Of a stretch of 64,000 bases of DNA, positions 28,257-35,784 are shown piece after piece. The stretch's first letter is position 1; the number at the start of each line of letters is the position of its first letter. This DNA comes from Daejeonella sp. (GTDB taxonomy: Bacteria; Bacteroidota; Bacteroidia; Sphingobacteriales; Sphingobacteriaceae): assembly GCF_030695525.1 (NCBI RefSeq), contig NZ_JAUYSS010000068.1, positions 1 through 64,000 of the forward strand, in the 5' to 3' direction. The notes beneath the pieces are model-generated. The model did not search any database, was not told the origin of the DNA, and saw only the letters and a program-made list of their open reading frames with translations. The position numbers and the translations under genes are program-made.

Positions 28257-28327
28257 TTCAGCTGACCTTGTTCAATGTGTTGTTATTCGCAGGAGGATTA
28301 AATGTGGGCCTTCTGATCCGGCTATAA
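28253..28327 (+). CDS. Possible 24-aa hydrophobic peptide
   Basis: Too short for the track. ATG at 28253 overlaps the DUF3817 stop (ATGA), and the frame (MIQLTLFNVLLFAGGLNVGL...) ends at TAA 28327, 17 bases before ctaA. It is one short transmembrane stretch. The tight coupling suggests translation, but chance cannot be excluded. Confidence 0.35.
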   Translation: MIQLTLFNVLLFAGGLNVGLLIRL

Positions 28328-28344
28328 ATTTATTCACGATTTAA

Positions 28345-29394
28345 ATGGAGAAGAGCTTATTTAAGAACCATCGCCCGGTAGCCATCTGGTTATATATTGG
28401 TGTTGGCATGATCATGATACAGGTTTTGATTGGCGGGCTAACCCGACTAACCGGTTCAGGATTATCCATAACAGAATGGCAGCCGATCTTAGGCGCATTC
28501 CCTCCAATGAATGAGCAGGCCTGGCAGGAAGCCTTTGATAGATACAAGCAGATTGCACAGTTTAAACATCTGAACAGTCATTTCAGTCTCAGTGATTTTA
28601 AGCTGATTTATTTCTGGGAATGGTTTCACCGCGATTGGGCAAGGCTGATGGGCCTGGTTTTCTTTTTTCCTTTCATATATTTTCTGATTAAGAAAAAGAT
28701 TGACCGTAGTATGGTTAATCCGATGATTATTTTATTCCTTTTGGGTGGATTGCAGGGGGCTATAGGCTGGATTATGGTTCAAAGCGGCCTAAATGCCGAG
28801 AATCTGTATGTAAGCCATATTCGTCTTGCTGTTCATTTTATTTCGGCCCTGGCCTTATTAGCCTATACGCTTTGGTTCGCAATGAAAGTCAGTATTTCCT
28901 CAGATCAGATTTTACATGTTCCTAATCTGAAAAAGCTGAATATCTGGCTGCTGGTACTAATTACGCTTCAGTTGATTTACGGGGCATTCATGGCAGGCTT
29001 ACATGCTGCTTTTGCTGCGGTTACCTGGCCTGATATGAACGGGCAATGGATTCCGGATGGGATGCTGATGCAGGGAGGCTTTTGGGATGATATTACACAT
29101 AACCTTATAACTGTACATTTTATCCACCGTGCACTCGCTTATCTCATCTGTATACCGGTTATTATCTGGACGATAAAGACTAAGAATCTTCCTGTAAACA
29201 GCCTGCTCCGCAAATTCCGCTTACTTCCCTTAGTATTATTATTGGTTCAGATTCTTTTAGGGATACTGACAGTCATTAATACCAGAGGGGAAATACCTTT
29301 GATCTATGCGATTCTGCATCAGTTTGTGGGGATGTTGTTCCTGCTTGCGTTTGTTGGGACCTTGTTTTTGAGTGGGGGGAGGCAGGGGAAATAG
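28345..29394 (+). CDS. ctaA: Heme A synthase (COX15/CtaA)
   Basis: 349 aa, eight transmembrane helices. The conserved beginning is GGLTRLTGSGLSITEWQP. Haem-ligand histidine segments are EWFHRDWARLMG, SHIRLAVHF, HFIHRALAYL and ILHQFVGM. It converts haem O to haem A for aa3-type oxidase. The N-terminal extension around QAFDRYKQIAQFKHLN is of the alphaproteobacterial/mitochondrial type. Neighbouring oxidase genes are not in the window. Confidence 0.94.
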   Translation: MEKSLFKNHRPVAIWLYIGVGMIMIQVLIGGLTRLTGSGLSITEWQPILGAFPPMNEQAWQEAFDRYKQIAQFKHLNSHFSLSDFKLIYFWEWFHRDWARLMGLVFFFPFIYFLIKKKIDRSMVNPMIILFLLGGLQGAIGWIMVQSGLNAENLYVSHIRLAVHFISALALLAYTLWFAMKVSISSDQILHVPNLKKLNIWLLVLITLQLIYGAFMAGLHAAFAAVTWPDMNGQWIPDGMLMQGGFWDDITHNLITVHFIHRALAYLICIPVIIWTIKTKNLPVNSLLRKFRLLPLVLLLVQILLGILTVINTRGEIPLIYAILHQFVGMLFLLAFVGTLFLSGGRQGK

Positions 29395-29500
29395 GGATTT
29401 CCTGGTCTTAATTCTTGCTTAAAAACACTAACTCAAGTCCTCCCTGGATTTTGGTATCTGTTATTTTGTATTTAAAATTATTTTGCTCTTTGTTTTTGTA

Positions 29501-29565
29501 AACGGGTATATTCGTTTAAAAGCGGATAGGGGTGGGTCATTACCACAATAACTGAGTTATAGGCG
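29501..29565 (+). repeat. Left-hand repeat of the accessory stretch
   Basis: AACGGGTATATTCGTTTAAA (29501-29520) is matched at 18 of 20 positions by 34170-34189. A little further, GTTATAGGCG (29556-29565) is the exact reverse complement of CGCCTATAAC at 30291-30300, on the other side of the toxin-antitoxin pair. I infer these are boundary elements. Confidence 0.5.
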
Positions 29566-29605
29566 ATGCTAACGAAATCTTTCTCTTAATTAAATCTTTC
29601 CACCA

Positions 29606-29637
29606 TTTGCATAAAGTTACCTAAATAGCTAACTTTG
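29606..29637 (+). promoter_or_regulatory. Promoter of the toxin-antitoxin pair
   Basis: TTTG (29606-29609), 20 bases, then TAACTTTG (29630-29637): a near-perfect Bacteroidota -33/-7 pair. The predicted transcript start is at or next to the GTG start at 29641, so the toxin mRNA would be leaderless. Confidence 0.6.
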
Positions 29638-29640
29638 ATT

Positions 29641-29991
29641 GTGCAAGAAAAATTCATTAGAGACATATTCTATTATCAGAATTATTATCTGGAATTCTTT
29701 GAGAAACTAAAGCCGGAAGTTAAGAAGAAATTTAACTGGACTTTACAGCTCATTGCAACAATTGATAGAGTTCCGGAGAAATATTTCAAATATATGACAG
29801 GCTCTACTGGGATCTTTGAGATCAGAGTGGAAGTGGGTTCAGATATTTACAGGGTTTTTAGCTTTTTTGACAAGGGCCAACTAATCATACTTTTAAACGG
29901 CTTCCAAAAGAAATCTCAGAAAACTCCAACGACTGAACTTGAACTTGCAGAAAAACTTAAAAAACAATACTTCGATGAAAAAGATAAATAA
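29641..29991 (+). CDS. HigB-like toxin (Gp49/RelE superfamily)
   Basis: About 117 aa from GTG 29641; the track uses TTG at 29635, which overlaps the -7 box. The family segments are FFEKLKPEVKKKFNWTLQLI, FKYMTGSTGIFEIRVEVGSDIYRVF and LLNGFQKKSQKTP. This is the usual pattern of HigB mRNA interferases, with YRVF and the GFxKKxxKTP motif. The antitoxin gene overlaps its 3' end by 17 bases. Toxin-first order is typical of higBA. Confidence 0.87.
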   Translation: MQEKFIRDIFYYQNYYLEFFEKLKPEVKKKFNWTLQLIATIDRVPEKYFKYMTGSTGIFEIRVEVGSDIYRVFSFFDKGQLIILLNGFQKKSQKTPTTELELAEKLKKQYFDEKDK

Positions 29992-30280
29992 AAATCTCAC
30001 CTCTTTTGCTGAGCATCTTGATCTGCAATATGGAAAACAAGGAACCCAAAACAGGGAAAAATACGAAGAAGGCTTTGAGACCTTTAAACTCGGAGTAATG
30101 ATTCAGGAACTTAGAAAAGAAAAAGGGTTAACTCAGGAACAACTTGCCGAAAAATGTGGCACTACAAAGACCTACATTTCCAGGATCGAGAATGATGCCA
30201 GCGATATCCGGCTCTCAACCTTAATGAGAATAATTCGCGAAGGCTTAGGCGGACATTTGAAACTAAGCGTAGATCTATAA
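29975..30280 (+). CDS. HigA-like antitoxin (XRE HTH)
   Basis: About 101 aa from ATG 29975; the track start at 29939 adds residues deep in the toxin frame. It has a Cro/CI helix-turn-helix (LTQEQLAEKCGTTKTYISRIE) in the C-terminal half and a polar N-terminal region (FAEHLDLQYGKQGT) that probably grips the toxin. It should repress its own promoter together with HigB. Confidence 0.87.
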   Translation: MKKINKNLTSFAEHLDLQYGKQGTQNREKYEEGFETFKLGVMIQELRKEKGLTQEQLAEKCGTTKTYISRIENDASDIRLSTLMRIIREGLGGHLKLSVDL

Positions 30281-30283
30281 TCT

Positions 30284-30423
30284 CTGGCACCGCCTATAAC
30301 AACGGGTTAAAGTCATGCCTCCTCCAGTGCTAACCAAACTGTTCTGCTATTTATTACTTTAATGCTATACGAAAGATTATGCTGTTAACCCGGCACAACT
30401 TTAACCCGCCAAACGTTATGTGC
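30284..30423 (+). repeat. attC-like inverted repeat A
   Basis: Left arm near 30286-30320 (CGCCTATAACAACGGGTTAAAGT) and right arm 30393-30423 (ACTTTAACCCGCCAAACGTTATGTGC) are complementary. The outer ATAAC pairs with GTTAT. Then comes an asymmetric unpaired spacer, then CGGGTTAAAGT pairs with ACTTTAACCCG. This mirrors R''/L''...L'/R' of integron attC sites, including a CGTTATG core like that of VCR repeats. A central 70 bases are variable. Interpretation is inference; the inverted repeat itself is visible. Confidence 0.45.
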
Positions 30424-30446
30424 TATGCAGTGGAATACCCTAAAAT

Positions 30447-31022
30447 ATGACAAACAATTCAAAAACATTATTATACAAAACAATAACCGACTTGACTGAA
30501 ATTTCAGCTTCAAGCCTTGACAAGCTATTTGAAATTGCTAATAAACGACAATTAACAAAAGGAGAAACTATTTTAAAGGAAGGACAAATTTGTAAAAATA
30601 TCATGTTCGTTGAAAAAGGATATGTAAGAACTTTTATTGACAAAGACGGTACAGAAATAAATACGGACTTTACCTTTGAAGGCAATTTTACGACCAACTT
30701 AAAAAGTTTACGTTCTGCTTCTTCGGCTGACAATTCAATACAAGCAGGAGAAATTACAACCCTTTACGAATTTGACAAAGACAAACTTTTAGAACTTTAC
30801 AATGTATCGGCAGAAATAGAATCATTTGGCAGAAAACTTTTAGAGCAACTTTTAATAGCCCAAGAAGAACACACCAACTTGTTTAAAATTTATTCCCCAA
30901 CAGAACGCTATCAATATTTACAGACGAGCAAACCTGAGATATTGCAACGAATAAGTCTTTCACAACTTTCATCTTATTTGGGTATTGCAAGGGAAACATT
31001 AAGCAGAATTAGAAAAAAATAA
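30447..31022 (+). CDS. Crp/Fnr family transcriptional regulator
   Basis: 191 aa. Cyclic-nucleotide-binding-like beta barrel at 20-115 (KGETILKEGQICKNIMFVEKGYVR). A long dimer helix follows, then a C-terminal HTH at 165-190 (LSQLSSYLGIARETLSRIR). The recognition helix RETLSR has the Arg-Glu...Arg spacing used by CRP to read TGTGA. Exactly such a palindrome lies 17 bases past the stop codon. No canonical cAMP-binding Arg is evident, so the ligand is unknown. Confidence 0.88.
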   Translation: MTNNSKTLLYKTITDLTEISASSLDKLFEIANKRQLTKGETILKEGQICKNIMFVEKGYVRTFIDKDGTEINTDFTFEGNFTTNLKSLRSASSADNSIQAGEITTLYEFDKDKLLELYNVSAEIESFGRKLLEQLLIAQEEHTNLFKIYSPTERYQYLQTSKPEILQRISLSQLSSYLGIARETLSRIRKK

Positions 31023-31038
31023 AAGTATAGAAAGTTTT

Positions 31039-31054
31039 TGTGACGATTATCACA
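31039..31054. promoter_or_regulatory. CRP-type operator TGTGA-N6-TCACA
   Basis: TGTGACGATTATCACA is a perfect match to the CRP consensus half-sites. It lies between the Crp/Fnr gene and the SnoaL-like gene. A -7-like AACCTTTG at 31077-31084 would place the operator centre about 41 bases before the start of transcription, the class II activator position. The neighbour regulator is the obvious candidate binder. Confidence 0.6.
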
Positions 31055-31108
31055 GGTAAAAGCGATTACAACGAATAACCTTTGCAATTCATTTTAAAAG
31101 CGAAAAAG

Positions 31109-31537
31109 ATGAATTCAAAAAACAAATCAATCGTAACAAATTTCATTGAAGAAATTTGGAATCAAAACGAATTTGAAAAAATTGATAATTACATTTCTGC
31201 CGACTTTATTGACCATTCGTTACCGCCTACTCTGCCAGCAGACAAAGACGGTATGAAACTTTGGATTATCGGAACAGGCAAATCTTTTGAGCATAAAACC
31301 ATTATTGACGACATTGTTTGCGAAGAAGATAAGGTTATGCTGAAAATAAGAATGCAACTTAAACACATTGGCGTTTGGAGAGATATTGAACCGACTCATT
31401 TTGAAATATCAACGGTTGGTTATAGGTATTACAAACTTGCTGACGGGAAAATTGTAGAACATTGGTCTTTGCTAGACGGCAACTCAATTGAAAACCAACT
31501 TAAAAAAGCCAAACACGGTTGTAAAATACAGGAATAA
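31109..31537 (+). CDS. SnoaL-like / ester cyclase family protein
   Basis: About 142 aa from ATG 31109; the track start is nine codons upstream. It has the NTF2-like alpha+beta barrel pattern: IEEIWNQNEFEKIDNYISADFIDHS, then conserved GTGKSFEHKTIIDDIV and EHWSLLDGNS. SnoaL-like proteins act on polyketides or are of unknown activity. It is probably controlled by the adjacent Crp/Fnr protein. Confidence 0.82.
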   Translation: MNSKNKSIVTNFIEEIWNQNEFEKIDNYISADFIDHSLPPTLPADKDGMKLWIIGTGKSFEHKTIIDDIVCEEDKVMLKIRMQLKHIGVWRDIEPTHFEISTVGYRYYKLADGKIVEHWSLLDGNSIENQLKKAKHGCKIQE

Positions 31538-31552
31538 GCGGACAAAATGCAC

Positions 31553-31688
31553 AGCACAGCGGTTTGGCGTAATGGGGGCGGAGGTTCTTCGTATGAAAAT
31601 TTGTGCTAAATTTGAACTGTGTGCTTCGGAGAAACTTTTGTGGTGAAATGCCCCCCACTGCACCAAGCCGCAAACCGTTGGCGGTAAC
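31553..31688 (+). repeat. attC-like inverted repeat B
   Basis: The left arm AGCGGTTTGGCG with ATGGGGGCGG (31558-31583) is complementary in blocks to ATGCCCCCCAC and CCGCAAACCGTTGGCGG (31648-31684). The right end AAACCGTTGGCGGTAACG carries a GTT core like copy A. The 60-base loop contains TTGTGCTAAATTTGAACTGT. No ORF is convincing here; the two minus-strand track ORFs lie in the repeat. Confidence 0.4.
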
Positions 31689-31824
31689 GCGACCCAAACT
31701 CAGGTAATCAAAAAATCATAAATAAATGATTGATGATTTGAACTCATAAAGATAATACGACGAAAAATTATCGAAGTAACGAAAGTGAAAAACATTAATT
31801 AAAACCCGTAGTGAAATATACTAA

Positions 31825-32268
31825 ATGAAATTATCCGAGTATGTAAAAAAAAGAAATGGAGTTCCAATTGGACATTCAAGTTCACTTCAAAATAATTTGC
31901 AAAGGTCGCTTGGAGCCAAAAACTTTTCGGCATTTTGGAATTTCTGGAACCCGATTTTCGGTTATTATTTAGGTACAAAAATATTTAAACCTTTGAAAAG
32001 GGAACTTCCTGCTGGGTTTGCCGTTGTTTTGACATTCGTTTTTTGCGGATTAGTTCACGATTTAGTTACGACTTTAATAAGAGGAAAACTTTCGTTATTT
32101 TTTTCTGTCTGGTTTCTTTTAATGGGAACAGCGGTTACGGTTTCGAAATTTTTAAACTATGACCTATCGAATAAGAAGTGGATTTTCAGAGCTTTAATGA
32201 ACTTAACAATAATAGGTGTATGTTTATTTCTGACAAATTATCTAAACACAATATGGAAGTATTATTAA
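31825..32268 (+). CDS. Uncharacterised membrane protein, MBOAT-like segment
   Basis: 147 aa. The N-terminus is polar, then FWNFWNPIFGYYLGTKIFKPL. There are three transmembrane helices, one containing VFCGLVHDLV, which recalls the His-containing helix of MBOAT acyltransferases. It is much shorter than a full MBOAT (about 400 aa), so activity is doubtful. It lies alone between attC-like repeats B and C. Confidence 0.6.
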   Translation: MKLSEYVKKRNGVPIGHSSSLQNNLQRSLGAKNFSAFWNFWNPIFGYYLGTKIFKPLKRELPAGFAVVLTFVFCGLVHDLVTTLIRGKLSLFFSVWFLLMGTAVTVSKFLNYDLSNKKWIFRALMNLTIIGVCLFLTNYLNTIWKYY

Positions 32269-32330
32269 AATTAGCGAAGAACCAAATTTGACAAAAGACG
32301 AACAATAAGGTATAAAAACAATATGTACTA

Positions 32331-32464
32331 CCCTTAACATGGTATTGGCAATAGTGGGCTGACAGTTATGAGCCCAACATTTATAATTCTATTGCGCATT
32401 TGTACAAATGATGAACTGTTGTTTTTCAAATGCCCACCATCTTTAATATGTAAAACGTTATGAA
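32331..32464 (+). repeat. attC-like inverted repeat C
   Basis: Left arm CCTTAACATGG...AATAGTGGGC (32331-32359) and right arm GCCCACCATC...AAAACGTTATGA (32431-32464): outer TAAC pairs with GTTA and inner GTGGGC pairs with GCCCAC, with an asymmetric spacer. The right end AAAACGTTATG matches copy A (CAAACGTTATG). Confidence 0.4.
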
Positions 32465-32474
32465 AAATCCTTAA

Positions 32475-32755
32475 ATGACATCAGTATTAACAAATCATTC
32501 TTCATTCTGTTTTGTTCATAACAAGCACAGTTTTTGGTCAAAGCGATCAGGAATATTGGGATGATTGAAAGCGAAGTATTATTTAAAATAGGGTAGGAAG
32601 AAACATGGATGCCAGTTCAGCCACAAATTCTGGAAGTACTAAAAAAAGAAGTCAAAAAGGGAAATAGAGTGACTCTGTACTGTCTTCATTTCAATGAGCA
32701 TAACAGTAAGAATATATTATATAACACTTTTTTAATTTCAGAATTTTACAAATAG
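32475..32755 (+). pseudogene. Decayed gene for a secreted protein
   Basis: No intact ORF, but pieces read as one protein. In one frame a signal-peptide-like ILHSVLFITSTVFGQSDQEY ends at TGA. After a shift of frame, IESEVLFKIG, a TAG, then TWMPVQPQILEVLKKEVKKG and a further 38 residues ending SEFYK before TAG 32753-32755. Two frame breaks and one internal stop are therefore needed. Family not recognised. It sits between attC-like repeat C and the cytochrome gene, within a 613-base gap that is otherwise empty. Confidence 0.6.
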
Positions 32756-32881
32756 CTGATGCTAACAGGCCTTTGACAAAAAGGCGGAGCGGGAAAGATA
32801 TAAATAGTGACATACCTGAAGCGGCAATACTATGGGCTTGAGGCGCAAAATTAATATGACAAAACCAGACTGACACACTAT

Positions 32882-33298
32882 ATGATTAGAAGGATAACCG
32901 TACTTTTTGTCAGTTGTATAACCTTTGCAAGCTACTTTCTTCTTTGCTGTAACAATAAACCGGAACAAAAAATTATAAGAAAACCGATTGATTATATAAG
33001 ACCAATTCCAGGTGTCAACGATAGCATACCGACCGAACTTGCTGAAAAGGGTAAAGTACTGATTGCTTATTCAGATTGTTATACTTGTCATAAAATTAAT
33101 GAAAGATCTGTAGGTCCGGCTTTTAATGATATTGCAAAAAGGTACCCTGTAAAAAAAGTTTATATTGAAATGCTTGCTCAAAAAGTAATTATGGGTGGAA
33201 GCAGAAGCTGGGGCTATCCGGTTATGACCCCGCATCCTAAACTTTCATTGGAAGAAGCAAAAATTATGGTTAGTTATATTTTATCGTTAAAAAAATAG
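32882..33298 (+). CDS. Small c-type cytochrome, lipoprotein-like
   Basis: 138 aa. N-terminal hydrophobic segment ending in LLCCNN (possible lipobox). A single haem site CYTCH at 66-70 is followed by SVGPAFNDIAKRY. The probable Met ligand is in WGYPVMTPHPKLS. A periplasmic class I monohaem cytochrome. It is isolated from respiratory genes and lies in the cassette-like stretch. Confidence 0.87.
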   Translation: MIRRITVLFVSCITFASYFLLCCNNKPEQKIIRKPIDYIRPIPGVNDSIPTELAEKGKVLIAYSDCYTCHKINERSVGPAFNDIAKRYPVKKVYIEMLAQKVIMGGSRSWGYPVMTPHPKLSLEEAKIMVSYILSLKK

Positions 33299-33477
33299 TG
33301 CGGCAATAAATTTTCCGCTTATAGGCCAGGATTTGTTAAACATTAACATGGCTGGTTCTAATTTTATTAGCTTAGTACGATGCGAAAGCGGATTGCAATT
33401 TGCCCGTATCAATTTATGCCTGAAATATCATTAATAGTTAGCCTGAAGGGTTCCAAAAACGGTTAAAGATTTAGAAA
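33299..33477 (+). repeat. Possible attC-like element D
   Basis: TTAACATGG at 33342-33350 equals part of the left arm of copy C. ATAGTTAGCC at 33434-33443 could be its right end. Inner pairing is poor, apart from GCGGCAATAAATTTTCCGC (33301-33318), which is itself a weak hairpin. A doubtful member of the series. Confidence 0.25.
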
Positions 33478-33921
33478 ATGAAGCAGTTTTTTAAAGAACT
33501 ATTTGAATATAGTCATCATTTCAATCAGAAATTGGGGGATGTATATGAGGGGAATCCTGATCAGATTTCTGAAAAAGCACTGAAACTCTATAATCATATT
33601 TTAAACGCACATCAAATTTGGAATAACAGAATTATAGCAAAAGAAACACCATTTGGAGTTTGGGAAATGCATCCTCTTGAAGACTTAAAAGTGATTGATA
33701 AGAGAAACTTTGAAGCAACTTTATTGATTCTCGAAAGATTTGACCCGAGAAATAGCATCAGCTATACAAACACAAAGAGACAAACATTTCAGAATAGCAT
33801 CCGGGATACCTTGTTTCACATTATAAATCATTCAAGCTATCACAGGGGACAAATTGCAACAGAATTTAAAAAGCATGGGCTTGAACCTTTGCGGACGGAC
33901 TACATTTTATACAAACGATAA
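33478..33921 (+). CDS. DinB family protein
   Basis: 147 aa four-helix-bundle protein. The metal-binding pattern includes LNAHQIWNNRI and the family signature HIINHSSYHRGQIATEFKKHG. DinB-like proteins are putative metal-dependent enzymes or thiol transferases. It is preceded by element D and followed by 328 bases without a gene. Confidence 0.85.
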   Translation: MKQFFKELFEYSHHFNQKLGDVYEGNPDQISEKALKLYNHILNAHQIWNNRIIAKETPFGVWEMHPLEDLKVIDKRNFEATLLILERFDPRNSISYTNTKRQTFQNSIRDTLFHIINHSSYHRGQIATEFKKHGLEPLRTDYILYKR

Positions 33922-34249
33922 AATGTAGAATTATACTAGTAAAAGTAAATAGGAGTGTTAATCCCTGAATTACAGGGAAGCTTATAAATGCATTTAAATC
34001 CATAAAAAAGAAGGAATAAATTACTGATAATATCTTTCTCAAAGATAAATTACAAACCTGAAAAAGCTTGCTTTCTTATGCCGGCAAATCGCTTTTATAC
34101 AATTGGCAGTGGTTTGATTATCTAAAATTTAACTGGGGTCTTAGGTGAATTGACCATAGCTGAATAAATAACGGATATATTCGTGTAAATTGGATTAATA
34201 AGTGACGTGTTGCCTAATTTATTTGTGTGCTTTACATTAAATTGAGATT
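33922..34249 (+). other. 328-base spacer with the right-hand repeat (34170-34197)
   Basis: No ORF. AACGGATATATTCGTGTAAA at 34170-34189 matches 29501-29520 at 18 of 20 positions in the same orientation, with GGAT following in both. The two copies bracket the toxin-antitoxin to DinB segment. Nothing else is recognised. Confidence 0.5.
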
Positions 34250-35569
34250 ATGAAAAAACTTTACTTTATTAGAAAGATTTTCCATTTTTTTAGTTTAGAA
34301 TCTGAACTGGAAAATCAGGATTCTGTATATGAAGAAATAAAAAAAGGAATAATTTTCAAGGGTACAAATCTTTGGATATTGATTTTTGCAATTATTGTAG
34401 CTTCTGTTGGTCTCAATATGAACTCCACAGCAGTAATAATTGGAGCTATGCTCATATCACCCTTAATGGGTCCTATTAATGGAATGGGTTATAGTATTGC
34501 AACCTATGATTTTGACCTGTTTAGAAAATCGATTAAAAACTTTTCATTCGCAATATTAGTCAGTCTTATCGCCTCCACTGCCTATTTTGCATTAAGCCCC
34601 GTCTCAACAGCACATTCTGAGTTATTGGCCAGAACAAGTCCGACGATATATGATGTTTTGATTGCATTATTTGGCGGTTTAGCCGGTATCGTAGCAATAA
34701 GCAGTAAACAAAAGGGGAATGTAATTCCTGGTGTTGCCATTGCAACAGCGCTTATGCCTCCTTTGTGTACTGCAGGTTACGGACTTGCAACAGGGCAGTT
34801 TAATTTTTTCTTTGGGGCGCTTTATTTATTTACAATTAATACCATATTTATTGCCATTGCATCGGTTTGGATTTCACAATTATTAAAATTTCCGATTAGA
34901 AGTATTGTTGAGGAAGGTAAAAAGAAGAAAATCAACAGAACAATAACTCTGGTAATTACCATTGTTCTTTTACCCAGTATATTTTTCGGATACAAGCTTG
35001 TAAAACAGGAAGAGTTTTCACAAAAAGCCCAGAAATATGTTTCCAATGTTTCGCTTTTCGAAGGGAACTACCTCTTAAAACATAATATAGACATCAAAAA
35101 AAGTAAGATTACTTTAGTGTATGGAGGTTCTGCACTTTCAGAAAAACAGAAAAAGGCGATAATTCAAAAATCAAATGATTTTAATTTTAAAGATGCTGTA
35201 ATTCAAATAGAACAGGGATTAACTTTTAGCAATTTGGATGATAGTAATCTTGAATTATATAAACTTAAAGAGCAAATTGTAAATTTAAATACTACCATAA
35301 ATAAAAAAAATGTAGAGATAGAGAGTTTCTTAAATCAACAAAAGTTTGGTCAAATTCTTTTAAATGAAATAAAAACTATTTATCCACAGATCCAGGGTTG
35401 CAGCTATTCTGAGTCTCTGGTTTTTCATGATTCATCTTCAGTTCCCTTAAAATCATCAGTTATTATTTTATCAGTTAAATCAAACATCCGTGCTTCTGAT
35501 AAAATAAAAATTAAGAATTGGTTTAGTCAACGGTTAAAAAGTGAGGAAGTAAAAATTTTTTATGAATAG
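34250..35569 (+). CDS. DUF389 (TIGR00341-like) membrane protein
   Basis: 439 aa. Conserved DUF389 core: MNSTAVIIGAMLISPLMGPI, VSLIASTAYFALSP, GGLAGIVAISSKQKGNVIPGVAIATALMPPLCTAGYGLA. Five to six transmembrane helices are followed by a soluble C-terminal half from about 260 with a coiled-coil stretch (LKEQIVNLNTTINKKNVEIE). Function of the family is unknown. Confidence 0.87.
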   Translation: MKKLYFIRKIFHFFSLESELENQDSVYEEIKKGIIFKGTNLWILIFAIIVASVGLNMNSTAVIIGAMLISPLMGPINGMGYSIATYDFDLFRKSIKNFSFAILVSLIASTAYFALSPVSTAHSELLARTSPTIYDVLIALFGGLAGIVAISSKQKGNVIPGVAIATALMPPLCTAGYGLATGQFNFFFGALYLFTINTIFIAIASVWISQLLKFPIRSIVEEGKKKKINRTITLVITIVLLPSIFFGYKLVKQEEFSQKAQKYVSNVSLFEGNYLLKHNIDIKKSKITLVYGGSALSEKQKKAIIQKSNDFNFKDAVIQIEQGLTFSNLDDSNLELYKLKEQIVNLNTTINKKNVEIESFLNQQKFGQILLNEIKTIYPQIQGCSYSESLVFHDSSSVPLKSSVIILSVKSNIRASDKIKIKNWFSQRLKSEEVKIFYE

Positions 35570-35784
35570 GCACAGTGCAAAACACGAAATATAAAGCACC
35601 CCGGGTTCAATAATTAGCAAGTATGTCCTTTTCATTTTGAATTTTTCTTAAGGATTATTACAGTCTGAATTCGAAAACCCAAACCATTGATATTTTAGGG
35701 TCTGAGTGCCAAATAATACCCCAGTTTGCCTGGTTTCGAGCGTTTTAAGCAATACTGCAAGCTGTCATAAAAACAACAAACTGA

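Noticed and set aside
31484-31697. Two minus-strand ORFs after the SnoaL-like gene
   Set aside because: They lie in attC-like repeat B, and their codons follow the palindrome rather than a protein pattern.
31825-32268. Truncated MBOAT acyltransferase pseudogene
   Set aside because: The ORF has its own start, balanced ends and no frame break, so I treat it as a small intact membrane protein with only a faint MBOAT-like helix.
34822-35046. Minus-strand 74-aa ORF within the DUF389 gene
   Set aside because: It is a shadow of the DUF389 coding strand.
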